DNA of 64,000 nt from SR-FBR-E99 sp963732365. Its GTDB lineage: Bacteria > Bacteroidota > Bacteroidia > Bacteroidales > VadinHA17. The notes below the pieces were generated by a model. The model ran no database searches. It saw only the letters and a list, made by a program, of their open reading frames with translations, and was not told the DNA's origin. Numbering within the stretch: the first letter of the stretch is position 1; each line of letters begins with the position of its first letter. Location of the stretch: assembly GCA_963732365.1 (NCBI GenBank), contig CAVSZC010000008.1, forward strand, positions 1-64,000, given 5' to 3'. Below are positions 27,500-34,648 of this stretch, piece by piece. The position numbers and the translations under genes were made by a program.

Positions 27500-28198
27500 A
27501 TGATTACTGTTCCGGATACAAGCCGGGGAACTGCCATCTTCAGGCTTACCCCGGCACGATGCAACATATTTGTTGTCAGCAGGCAGGGCAGGGTGATACT
27601 CATTGATACCGGGATCCATGCTGACCGGGGAAGGGTGGAGAGTGCTCTCTCCAGGAAAGGCATTGTACCTGAGGCAGTTGTTCTGACCCACACTCACTTT
27701 GATCATGCCGGCAATGCAGCATGGCTGGCCCGTGAATATGGTGCAGAAATAGTAGTTAATGCGAAAGAGAGCGAATCCCTTGTAAAAGGAGACACCCCAA
27801 TTCCCTCAGGGACATTGTCATTTACAAAAGGGCTGGTAAGTATCGGAAGAAGGATCACCCCGGTATTCAAATATGAACCATGCATGGCTGATCATGTTTT
27901 CGATGAGACTTTTGACCTGGGCCGTTACGGGCTTGACGGATTTGTGATGCACACTCCCGGGCATTGTGCAGGGCAGTCGGCAGTTATTATTGACGGGGAG
28001 GTGGCGATTGTCGGTGACTCACTGATTAATATTGCCACTGTAAAAATATTTCCCCCTTTTGCAGACGATGTCGATGAACTTCTACGGAGCTGGAAGAAAC
28101 TCCTTGCAACAGGGTGCCATACGTTCCTGCCGGGTCATGGAAGTCCGGTCAGCCGCGAAGCCCTTGAGGCGGAGTATGAGAAGAGGAGGAAGGGCTGA
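27500..28198 (+). CDS. MBL-fold metallo-hydrolase
   Basis: The 232-residue protein has a complete dimetal site: 'THTHFDHAGN' (H64, H66, D68, H69), H155 in 'HTPGHCAGQS', D173 in 'IVGDSLI', and H213 in 'LPGHGSPV'. No signal peptide is seen, so it acts in the cytoplasm. The family spans glyoxalase II, lactonases and other hydrolases; nothing here fixes the substrate. The stop codon TGA at 28196-28198 directly abuts the convergent acyltransferase-like gene. Confidence 0.88.
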   Translation: MITVPDTSRGTAIFRLTPARCNIFVVSRQGRVILIDTGIHADRGRVESALSRKGIVPEAVVLTHTHFDHAGNAAWLAREYGAEIVVNAKESESLVKGDTPIPSGTLSFTKGLVSIGRRITPVFKYEPCMADHVFDETFDLGRYGLDGFVMHTPGHCAGQSAVIIDGEVAIVGDSLINIATVKIFPPFADDVDELLRSWKKLLATGCHTFLPGHGSPVSREALEAEYEKRRKG

Positions 28199-29386
28199 TC
28201 AAAGTTTCAGCTTCACATTTACTCTTGCCAGCAGTGCTGTAAGGCCAGCCATGAGAAGGGCCCAGACCAGTGAGCCTGCAACGACAATCAGCGGATCTGA
28301 GGACTGTTTGTAGATCAGGATTGGAATCCCCGTCATCCAGATTGCATGATAGAGAATGTCAGGTGCCAGGTATGTTGTCAGGGAATACTGCCCGGCTGGT
28401 TTGACAAATGCGGCCCATCCTGTTCTTTTTTTCACATCGGCGATCCAGTAGATCAGTATAAAGACCAGGAAACTGATTCCGTTGCATATCATGCCCCAGC
28501 TTGGAGTTGCATGTATCTTGGAAATAATGAACCAGTTTCTGAGGATGAATCCCAGCATGATGCTGAGTGCACCGATCACCGTAAATAAAATGATAATCCT
28601 TCCGGTATCGATGGATGCATGCTTTCTTACCATCACGCCGGCAGTCACCCCTGTAAGTACGATGAAAGGGACGTTTCCTTCAAGCAGTATTCCGAGCACA
28701 GGTTTTACAGGGTCAAGGAATCGGAGAAGGTCGAGTCCGGAAAGGATATTCAGGAGGAAGAAGAAGAGTGTAACGAGAAGTATTTTCACCAATGAGTCGC
28801 GGAAGAGGAGCCAGGTGAATGCACCGATTAGGTATCCCCATCCGATCAGTCCGAGGATGCCCCACCATCCGGTTATCATCCATCCGGGGTTATCAGGCTG
28901 TCCTGACCTGAACCTTATTGCCAGCACTGCAAGGGCAAGCACTCCGATGAGTTGCAGTATTGCCTTCAGATATCTGCCGGTCTTAATGGGATAATCATTC
29001 CAGACAAAGAATACGGCAACATACATCATCAGTGCCCAGAGATCTTTGCTCATTCCCGTGAGCTCAGGATTCACTCTTCCTGTATTGAGCATTAGTACCC
29101 CGATGATTAAAAGGCTCAGGGTACGTGTCAGGATGTGGAGGCTTATCCTCCCCTTAGTGTCTTCTTTTTTCAGTCGGTTTGTAAGGGCAAAGGGTATGGC
29201 CATCCCCACGATGAAGAGGAACCCTGGAAAAACCCAGTCTGCAAGGCCCATGCCGTCGAAGTCAGCTTTTGTATGTCCCAGCCAGGCAGGGGCCACCTTC
29301 ATGTTCAGGTCATTGACGAAGAGCATCAGCAGAAGGGTGAGGCCTCGCATGATGTCAATTGAGGAGATCCGGACGGGATTAGTCAT
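28199..29386 (-). CDS. DUF5009/NagX-like polytopic membrane protein (putative acyltransferase)
   Basis: The 395-residue protein has about ten hydrophobic helices. The opening 'RISSIDIMRGLTLLLMLFVN' and the following 'DWVFPGFLFIVGMAIPFAL' are typical of the bacterial relatives of heparan-alpha-glucosaminide N-acetyltransferase (NagX, DUF5009). Such proteins are thought to move acetyl groups across the membrane onto amino sugars, but most are untested. The frame opens 15 codons earlier at 29431, inside the hairpin terminator of the fasciclin gene; ATG 29386 is the sensible start. Its 3' end touches the MBL gene. Confidence 0.8.
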   Translation of the reverse strand: MTNPVRISSIDIMRGLTLLLMLFVNDLNMKVAPAWLGHTKADFDGMGLADWVFPGFLFIVGMAIPFALTNRLKKEDTKGRISLHILTRTLSLLIIGVLMLNTGRVNPELTGMSKDLWALMMYVAVFFVWNDYPIKTGRYLKAILQLIGVLALAVLAIRFRSGQPDNPGWMITGWWGILGLIGWGYLIGAFTWLLFRDSLVKILLVTLFFFLLNILSGLDLLRFLDPVKPVLGILLEGNVPFIVLTGVTAGVMVRKHASIDTGRIIILFTVIGALSIMLGFILRNWFIISKIHATPSWGMICNGISFLVFILIYWIADVKKRTGWAAFVKPAGQYSLTTYLAPDILYHAIWMTGIPILIYKQSSDPLIVVAGSLVWALLMAGLTALLARVNVKLKL

Positions 29387-29418
29387 GGCAGGGGGCGTTT
29401 TACCGGCTAATTTAAAAC

Positions 29419-29453
29419 AAAAAAAAGGCATACCGTAAGGTGATGCCTTTTTT
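29419..29453 (-). terminator. intrinsic terminator after the fasciclin-domain gene (works both ways by symmetry)
   Basis: A long stem is formed by A-rich 'AAAAAAAGGCAT' and 'ATGCCTTTTTT' arms around an inner 'ACC-GTAA-GGT' hairpin, with one bulged base. It sits 16 bp after the stop of the fasciclin gene and has U-runs on either strand. Confidence 0.75.
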
Positions 29454-29468
29454 GGAAATATAGTTTGG

Positions 29469-30521
29469 TTACAGTACGGGCAGAATAACCTTGTTTATCA
29501 CGTGTATCACTCCGTTTGTTGCCTGTATGTTGAGGAAGTCGGGGATCAGGAACGACTCACGTTTTACTGCGTCGGTGATCTTTATCTGGGAAGCGTCAAT
29601 CGTAAAGCTCTGTCCGTTGAGCGTTTTAACGCTGAGCGGTCCTGCAGGCAGGTCGCTTGAATAGACGCGGCCGCTGACAACATGATAGAGAAGAACTTTT
29701 GTGAGCCCATCTTTGCCGATTGCAGCTATCAGCTCATCAAAGCTGTTCAGCTTAAGTTCGGCGAGCAGTGCAACAAAAGCATCGTTTGTCGGGGCAAAGA
29801 CCGTGAAAGGACCACCGGTGGCAAGCACACCGTCGAGCCCAGCATATTTCACTGCTTCAACGAGGATGCTGAAGTTGGGATTGCCTGCGGCTATCTCAAC
29901 GATATTCTTTGCAGGAGGCATGAGCACCTTGTCAATGACATGGATTACACCGTTGAGGGCTTTGACGTCAGCCCGTAAGACTTTAGCATCATTTATCATA
30001 ACACTGCCGTTCAGTTTTACTTCTACTGCAGCCCCGTTTAGTGTAGGAACGAATCCGTTACTGAGCTGGTATGAATAGACCTTACCGGCAACGGCATGGT
30101 ACAGAAGAATAGGACGGAGCACGTCAGCCGGTATGTCCTTGATACCCTTGACGCCAAGTTCTTTGAAGAGTTTCTCAAAAGCCTCATCAGATGGTGCAAA
30201 CAGCGTCAGCTGGTTCTTAGCCACTGTCGAAATAAGGTCTGTCTTTACAAGAGCAATGATAAGATTTACGAAAGTGGGAGGTCTCTTTGAGAATGCAGGT
30301 GATCTGCCGCCGTATTTCAGGAGGTCATCTTCTGCAAGGAAGAGTTCAGGATAGAGTTCACTGTTCTCGAGTGTGGTAGGGATATCAGCAAGGCTGCCTT
30401 CCGGTTCAGCAGGCTGAAACTGGTCTTCTTCCTTGCTACAGCTAACTGTTGCAAGAGATAAGGAAAGTATTATTGCGAGGGCAAACTTTCCGGCGCTTAA
30501 ATTGAATCTCAAGGTTTTCAT
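29469..30521 (-). CDS. fasciclin (FAS1) domain lipoprotein with two FAS1 repeats
   Basis: The 350-residue protein has a lipoprotein signal peptide ending 'LATVSC' before 'SKEEDQ'. Two FAS1 domains are clear, at about 65-200 and 205-350. Each ends with a 'NGVIHVIDKVLMP' or 'NGVIHVINKVILP' strand, and each has the internal 'TLFAPSDEAF' or 'TVFAPTNDAF' box and 'LLYHAV' or 'LLYHVV'. FAS1 domains mediate adhesion to proteins or glycans, so a surface or periplasmic binding role is likely. It stands alone, with a terminator after it and a long A+T-rich spacer before it that contains an inverted repeat. Confidence 0.9.
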   Translation of the reverse strand: MKTLRFNLSAGKFALAIILSLSLATVSCSKEEDQFQPAEPEGSLADIPTTLENSELYPELFLAEDDLLKYGGRSPAFSKRPPTFVNLIIALVKTDLISTVAKNQLTLFAPSDEAFEKLFKELGVKGIKDIPADVLRPILLYHAVAGKVYSYQLSNGFVPTLNGAAVEVKLNGSVMINDAKVLRADVKALNGVIHVIDKVLMPPAKNIVEIAAGNPNFSILVEAVKYAGLDGVLATGGPFTVFAPTNDAFVALLAELKLNSFDELIAAIGKDGLTKVLLYHVVSGRVYSSDLPAGPLSVKTLNGQSFTIDASQIKITDAVKRESFLIPDFLNIQATNGVIHVINKVILPVL

Positions 30522-30778
30522 AGACGTTCATATTATAGTTACAATAAATAAACAACCATATCTTGTTAAATGTTCGCAAGAAATCAGAAGAAAATTTGAA
30601 AAATATTTTAACAATCAGAATATAAGCATTATAACAATGCTTATGATTTTTAATTTATACAGACGCTGCAAATTAATGTACATATAATAGAATTTAAAAG
30701 AGAACAAAATATGAGCAGTTGAATAGATTCATAAATATAACCAGGACCAGTTAAAGGAATTTGTGATAGCTCAGGGAA
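30522..30778. other. A+T-rich non-coding spacer left of the island
   Basis: Apart from the inverted repeat at 30622-30644 I see no gene, tRNA or consensus promoter here. The base composition is much richer in A and T than the fasciclin gene and the region contains stops in all frames at short intervals. Confidence 0.5.
30622..30644. repeat. perfect 9-bp inverted repeat upstream of the fasciclin gene
   Basis: ATAAGCATT, a 5-base loop and AATGCTTAT, followed on the plus strand by GATTTTT. It is about 100 bp upstream of the fasciclin start. It may be an operator, or a terminator for plus-strand transcription, although no plus-strand gene precedes it. Confidence 0.5.
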
Positions 30779-30830
30779 CTGTAAGTGTGAAAGTGAGTTT
30801 TGAGAACACAAAACGAGAGTGCTCGCTCAC

Positions 30831-30890
30831 ACTCTCGCTCTTTTATCAGTCCTCCTTCGCCAAGGCTTCGGAGGACGATGTACCCGTAGC
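30831..30890. repeat. left copy of a 60-bp direct repeat, carrying a tRNA-Leu 3'-end fragment
   Basis: It matches 33340-33399 with two differences by eye. It holds the imperfect palindrome TCCTCC...GCC-AA-GGC...GGAGGA and ends in TACCCGTAGC, a 9/10 match to the last ten bases of the tRNA-Leu gene (TACCCGGAGC on this strand). Related but diverged sequence, including the arms GAGAGTG and CACTCTC, extends about 50 bp to the left in both copies. Confidence 0.8.
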
Positions 30891-30897
30891 GGATAAA

Positions 30898-30911
30898 AGT
30901 TGCAACCAGGT
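30898..30911. repeat. left arm of a 14-bp inverted repeat bracketing the TIR gene
   Basis: AGTTGCAACCAGGT is the exact reverse complement of 33214-33227. It begins 7 bp inside the left direct repeat. Confidence 0.7.
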
Positions 30912-31045
30912 CACTGTAACTATGACTATTGAGATATAATTTTCTCTTTGCGGTTTGACACCTAGAATTTACTGAAAGTCAATTTCATCAGCAGTTGGAT
31001 TGTTCGCATAACTTTCATAACTTTATCAAAACCATTACTTTTAAT

Positions 31046-33103
31046 ATGTCAAGCCTGATCCCCGGTTTTGCATACGACATTTTCATAAGCTACCGACAAA
31101 AAGACAACAGGTACGATGGCTGGGTTTCTGAGTTTGTTGATAACCTGAAGAGAGAACTTGATGCCACTTTCAAGGAAGAAATTAGTGTTTATTTCGATAT
31201 TAATCCTCATGACGGATTATTAGAAACTCATGATGTAGCTGCTTCGCTTAAGGAAAAGTTAAAGTGTCTCATCTTTATACCGATCATATCGAGGACCTAT
31301 TGTGATCCCAAGTCTTTTGCATGGGAGCATGAATTCAAGGCATTTCTGGATCAGTATTCCGGTGATCAGAATAGATTAATGGTTAAGCTGCCAGGCGGGA
31401 ATGTAGCGAACAGGGTATTGCCGGTCCGTATCCACGATCTGGATAAAAAAGATATAAAATTATGCGAGTCGCTCCTGGGAGGAATACTACGTGGAGTTGA
31501 ATTTATTTACAAGGAGCCGGGAGTCAACAGATCGCTGACTCCTGCCGATGATGAAAAGATTAACCTTAACAGAACCAGGTACAGGAATCAGGTAAACAAG
31601 GTATCCCTTGCTATTAAGGAAATTATTTCAGGATTAAAAGGGGAGTATGAGCAGTATGATTCAAACCGGATGGAATTTCCTTCTGCTTTGAAACAAATCA
31701 TTCAGGAGAAGTCAATTATAGTACTGCCCTTTGAAAACATGAGTCCTGATCCGGACCAGGATTATTTCAGCGACGGACTTACGGAGGAGATAATTACTGA
31801 TCTTTCGCAGATACATGATCTTCTTGTGATCTCGAGAAGTTCTGCAATGACATTCAAGGGAGCTAAAAAGAAGTGCAGGGATATTGCACACGAGGTGGGA
31901 GTTCAATATGTCCTGGAAGGGAGTGTAAGAAAGGCCGGAAATGACCTGAAAATTGTTGCCCAGCTGATCGATGCGGGTACTGATACCCACTTATGGGCAG
32001 ATAAATTTACAGGAAGTATAAATGATGTATTCTCTATTCAGGAGAAAGTGTCCCTTGCCATTGTAAATGCTTTGAAGATTAAACTGAATAGCGATGAACA
32101 AAGAAGAATTTCTGAGCTCCCGACAAACAATTTACAGGCATTTGAATACTATTTTAAATCGAGGCAGGCTATGGGAGCATGGACTGAACCTGAGCTGGAG
32201 AAGGCTGAAGAACTGATTCTTAAAGGTCTAGAGCTTGCAGGTGAAAATTCGCTTCTGTATTCTCAATTGGGATTCATATATTATAGCTACTGGAATGTTG
32301 GTTATAGAATTGACGAAAAATACCTGAAATTGACCAATGACAGTGTTAAAAAGATATTTGCCATTGAGCCGGATTCTATTCATGGGTATTTTCTGAAGGG
32401 AACTCTCGAGATGACCGGTGGGAGTTTAGTCCAATGTATTTCTGACATGAAACGGGTTATAAAACTTGACCCTAATCACGCTGATGCCTTGTTCTGGATT
32501 TGCATGGTATTGGGATGCATGGGTAAGTCAACATTAGCCACCTCTTATTATGAGAGGCTGATGAAAGTAGATCCTCTGAATGTTGTGGTTCAATCACTTC
32601 AACAAATGATGACAATATTTGATGGGAACCCAGCTATACGGCTTGAGCCGATAAGGAAGCTTTATGAGTCAAATCCTGATTTCATAGGGAATCAATGGCT
32701 GTACATAAATATCAATGCCTTTTTAGGTGATTATAAAGAGGCTGTTTCTGCTATTGATAAGTTTGTCATTATATTCCCGGATAGTAATCAATATAATAAA
32801 TTTTTCAGGTTATTCAGGGCGTCATTAACTGGAGAAAAATTTGCACTAAAGTCTATTGATTCTGATCTTGAAAAGTGGGCAGAAAAGGATGCAAATTATT
32901 CATATGGAATGGCCCAGTGCTTTGCATTGATAGATGAAAAAGAGAAAGCAATGAATTGGCTCGAAATCTCAGTAAATCTTGGCTGTTTCAATTATCCAAA
33001 TCTGAACGAATATGATCCTCTTCTTGAAAGCATAAGGGGTGAAGAACGATATAAAAAGTTAATGGAAGTGGTGAAACACAAATGGGAGAACTTTGAGTTA
33101 TAA
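31046..33103 (+). CDS. TIR domain + TolB-like domain + TPR repeat protein
   Basis: The protein has 685 residues and no signal peptide. It begins with a TIR domain at about 8-160: 'YDIFISYRQKDNRYDGWV', then 'LIFIPIISRTYC' and 'FAWEHEFKAF', where E94 or E96 is the candidate NADase glutamate. A TolB-like/FlgO-like domain, as found in front of TPRs in adenylate-cyclase-like regulators, spans about 222-345 ('SIIVLPFENMSPDPDQDYFS', 'YVLEGSVRKAG', 'THLWADKF'). Helical TPR-like repeats fill 365-680. No cyclase or DNA-binding domain is present. The frame opens at TTG 30995, but ATG 31046 starts just before the TIR fold. By eye the gene is clearly richer in A+T than its neighbours and stands alone between direct and inverted repeats next to tRNA-Leu, all pointing to horizontal arrival. 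TIR-TPR proteins can act in signalling or anti-phage defence; neither is shown here. Confidence 0.85.
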   Translation: MSSLIPGFAYDIFISYRQKDNRYDGWVSEFVDNLKRELDATFKEEISVYFDINPHDGLLETHDVAASLKEKLKCLIFIPIISRTYCDPKSFAWEHEFKAFLDQYSGDQNRLMVKLPGGNVANRVLPVRIHDLDKKDIKLCESLLGGILRGVEFIYKEPGVNRSLTPADDEKINLNRTRYRNQVNKVSLAIKEIISGLKGEYEQYDSNRMEFPSALKQIIQEKSIIVLPFENMSPDPDQDYFSDGLTEEIITDLSQIHDLLVISRSSAMTFKGAKKKCRDIAHEVGVQYVLEGSVRKAGNDLKIVAQLIDAGTDTHLWADKFTGSINDVFSIQEKVSLAIVNALKIKLNSDEQRRISELPTNNLQAFEYYFKSRQAMGAWTEPELEKAEELILKGLELAGENSLLYSQLGFIYYSYWNVGYRIDEKYLKLTNDSVKKIFAIEPDSIHGYFLKGTLEMTGGSLVQCISDMKRVIKLDPNHADALFWICMVLGCMGKSTLATSYYERLMKVDPLNVVVQSLQQMMTIFDGNPAIRLEPIRKLYESNPDFIGNQWLYININAFLGDYKEAVSAIDKFVIIFPDSNQYNKFFRLFRASLTGEKFALKSIDSDLEKWAEKDANYSYGMAQCFALIDEKEKAMNWLEISVNLGCFNYPNLNEYDPLLESIRGEERYKKLMEVVKHKWENFEL

Positions 33104-33339
33104 TCCTTTATGAAGCATGCGAAATTAGTTCAGGCCAGATCATAATCAGAAGCAAATACTTGAGGTCGGGAGGTCCTCTGGATAAAACCAGGAAAGTGTT
33201 GAACAAAAAAGACACCTGGTTGCAACTCTGACAAAAAATCCGATTTTCAAATTTTAAAAATTCCAATCCCCGTCACAAAGTGTGAGTGTGAGTCTGGAGG
33301 AAAAAGATCGAGAGTGTTCGTTCGAGCTCACTCGCTCTC
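33104..33339. other. spacer between the TIR gene and the right direct repeat
   Basis: No gene is visible. It contains the right arm of the 14-bp inverted repeat and A+T-rich sequence. From about 33280 it holds diverged sequence resembling the left flank of the other direct-repeat copy (TGTGAGTGTGAG, GAGAGTG). Confidence 0.5.
33214..33227. repeat. right arm of the 14-bp inverted repeat
   Basis: ACCTGGTTGCAACT is the perfect complement of 30898-30911. It lies 110 bp after the TIR gene stop and 112 bp before the right direct repeat, so the two repeat systems are not symmetrically nested. Confidence 0.7.
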
Positions 33340-33399
33340 ACTCTCGCTCTTTTATCAGTCCTCCTTCGCCAAGGCTTCGGAGGACGAAGTACCCGGAGC
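33340..33399. repeat. right copy of the 60-bp direct repeat, overlapping the 3' end of tRNA-Leu
   Basis: The same palindrome-containing sequence as 30831-30890. Its last ten bases are the 3' end of the intact tRNA gene (minus strand). In translation the palindrome reads 'SSFAKASED', a peptide often mis-annotated in Bacteroidota genomes, so the core may be an interspersed palindromic repeat as well as an attachment-like site. Confidence 0.8.
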
Positions 33400-33473
33400 C
33401 GGGATCGAACCGGCACGGCATCGCTGCCACTGGTGTTTGAGACCAGCGCGTCTACCAATTCCGCCATCCGGGC
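33390..33473 (-). tRNA. tRNA-Leu (anticodon CAA)
   Basis: The minus-strand sequence folds as an 84-nt class II tRNA. The acceptor arm is GCCCGGA with TCCGGGT (a G-U closing pair) and discriminator A. The D-arm follows. The anticodon arm is CTGGT-CTCAAAC-ACCAG with CAA in the loop. A variable arm follows, then the T-arm CCGG-TTCGATC-CCGG. CCA is not encoded. The ORFs crossing it on either strand are artefacts. Its 3' end lies in the direct repeat and its first 11 bases are repeated in the tandem units to the right, so both ends of the gene have been copied nearby. Confidence 0.93.
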
Positions 33474-33540
33474 GGCGTATCAACTATCTCTGCTTCTTTA
33501 TCTAAACTACTGTTAAACAATGCTCTCTTTCCTTTACTCA

Positions 33541-33632
33541 TCCGGATGGCGGAATTGCCTCCCCTGCAGTCCGGCTGCTCTCTGAAAACACCCACCGGGT
33601 GTTTTCTTCACGCTCCCCCCTGCCATCCGGGC
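33541..33632 (-). repeat. hairpin element, copy A
   Basis: The 92-bp element has terminal inverted repeats formed by CCGGATGGC at one end and GCCATCCGG at the other, both matching the tRNA-Leu 5' end. At its centre is a perfect 10-bp stem, GAAAACACCC with loop ACC and GGGTGTTTTC (33584-33606). On the minus strand it begins with the tRNA 5' sequence and lies where a tRNA body would lie, behind a copy of the tRNA upstream region. Confidence 0.7.
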
Positions 33633-33699
33633 GGCGTATCAACTATCTCTGCTTCTTTATCTAAACTACTGTTAAACAATGCTCTCTTTCCTTTACTCA

Positions 33700-33791
33700 T
33701 CCGGATGGCGGAATTGCCTCCCCTGCAGTCCGGCTGCTCTCTGAAAACACCCACCGGGTGTTTTCTTCACGCTCCCCCCTGCCATCCGGGC
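33700..33791 (-). repeat. hairpin element, copy B
   Basis: The second copy has the central stem at 33743-33765. On the minus strand its own upstream flank is unrelated to the tRNA upstream region, unlike copy A. Confidence 0.7.
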
Positions 33792-33799
33792 AGTATTGT

Positions 33800-33823
33800 C
33801 TTGCAGTCTTGCAGTCTTGCAGT
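33800..33823. repeat. 8-bp tandem repeat (CTTGCAGT x3)
   Basis: Three exact head-to-tail copies, followed by CTGCAA. Simple repeats of this kind mark replication slippage. Confidence 0.8.
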
Positions 33824-33859
33824 CTGCAAAAATAGAACAAATTTTTCAAACGTAACACT

Positions 33860-33887
33860 ATTGCCTATTGCCTATTGCCTACTGCCT
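33860..33887. repeat. 7-bp tandem repeat (ATTGCCT x3 + ACTGCCT)
   Basis: Four heptamers, the last with one change. They run across the stop codon region of the DUF1080 gene, so slippage here would change or extend its C-terminus. Confidence 0.8.
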
Positions 33888-34648
33888 AACACCAGAAGCT
33901 CCACCTTCCGGAACTCCACCGGATGCGACTCTGCCTGTAGGGCTATGTAACCTCCTGTCAAAGGGGTGCCGTCGGGAAGAGGAAACCCTTCCGGCTTGTC
34001 ACCGCCGATCTGGGGCTTGGTGTAAGTCAGCACAGTGTCGCCGTTTACCAGGTGGTGTACCAGGCTGTCGCCGTAAACGATAAGCTCGGCCGTGACCCAT
34101 ACATCACCGGGGAATGTGCCGGACGAGGATGAAACGCAGTGATCTGTAATCAGGGCCGTGTCAATGACTATATGTGTCCCCGGAGTACAGACATTCATGG
34201 TAGACCTTATGTCATCGCCTGTGCCGCCAAGAAACTGCGCCTCAATGGAAACGGGAAAACTCTGGTCCGGCAACACCGATTCGGGCGACTGCGAATGAAA
34301 CATTATTCCGCTGTTGCGGTAACCCCATGACGGCCCGCCGGGACACTGTTCACCGGTGAACCTGTATTCCACCCTCAGCCTGTAAGAGGAGTATGGTGTC
34401 TGATAATAGATATGACCGAATTCATTACTGAACTGCTCATATTCGGAGTAGGATACTTTTATCACTCCATCCTCCACCCGGAAGGTGTTCTTGTAGTTTT
34501 CTCCAAGAGGCGATCCTGCCATCTTGATCACCCAGCCGTCAAGGTTCTGGCCATTGAAGAGTGGAATCCAGGTCTCTTTAGCTGCCGGCGGGTTTCCGCA
34601 GGACGTAAGCAATGTGATGATTGTGAGCGTAATAATAATATTCTTCAT
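33872..34648 (-). CDS. DUF1080 (3-keto-disaccharide hydrolase-like) lipoprotein
   Basis: The 258-residue protein has a lipoprotein signal peptide (Cys17 in 'LLTSCGN'). The concanavalin-like DUF1080 domain follows: 'WIPLFNGQNLDGWVIK', 'FGHIYYQTPYSSYRLRVEY', 'RNSGIMFHSQ', 'SIEAQFLGG', and 'GGYIALQAESHPVEFRKVEL' at the end. Members bind or cleave glycans, some as 3-keto-disaccharide hydrolases, in the periplasm or on the surface. No partner genes such as Gfo/Idh dehydrogenases adjoin. The last codons are made from the 7-bp tandem repeats. No exact -7 promoter element is visible upstream. Confidence 0.88.
   Translation of the reverse strand: MKNIIITLTIITLLTSCGNPPAAKETWIPLFNGQNLDGWVIKMAGSPLGENYKNTFRVEDGVIKVSYSEYEQFSNEFGHIYYQTPYSSYRLRVEYRFTGEQCPGGPSWGYRNSGIMFHSQSPESVLPDQSFPVSIEAQFLGGTGDDIRSTMNVCTPGTHIVIDTALITDHCVSSSSGTFPGDVWVTAELIVYGDSLVHHLVNGDTVLTYTKPQIGGDKPEGFPLPDGTPLTGGYIALQAESHPVEFRKVELLVLGSRQ

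Larger units (their letters stand above)
33463..33791. repeat. 159-bp tandem duplication starting inside the tRNA-Leu gene
   Basis: GCCATCCGGG starts at 33463, 33622 and 33781, giving two full 159-bp units (33463-33621, 33622-33780) plus 11 bases of a third. The two units look essentially identical. Each contains the complement of the first 11 bases of tRNA-Leu, the 67 bp upstream of the tRNA, and a 92-bp hairpin element. Because 159 is divisible by three, a false repeated ORF arises across it. Confidence 0.9.

Noticed and set aside
30433..30687. 84-codon plus-strand frame upstream of the island
   Set aside because: It starts antisense to the fasciclin gene and runs into A+T-rich spacer; composition and position fit chance.
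30831..33399. Island considered as an insertion sequence
   Set aside because: No transposase or integrase frame exists between the repeats, and the only gene is the TIR-TPR protein.
33273..33467. Minus-strand open frame overlapping tRNA-Leu
   Set aside because: It reads through the tRNA itself and the palindromic repeat; no protein features.
33314..33505. Plus-strand open frame across the tRNA-Leu gene
   Set aside because: It is antisense to a tRNA and contains the 'SSFAKASED' repeat translation; a known type of annotation artefact.
33800..33887. Short tandem repeats considered as a CRISPR array
   Set aside because: Units are only 7 or 8 bp with no spacers, and no cas genes are in the window.
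33546..33950. Plus-strand open frame with an internal duplicated peptide
   Set aside because: The repeat in the protein is only the 159-bp tandem duplication, which keeps frame because 159 is divisible by three. The frame crosses hairpins and simple repeats and has no recognisable domain.
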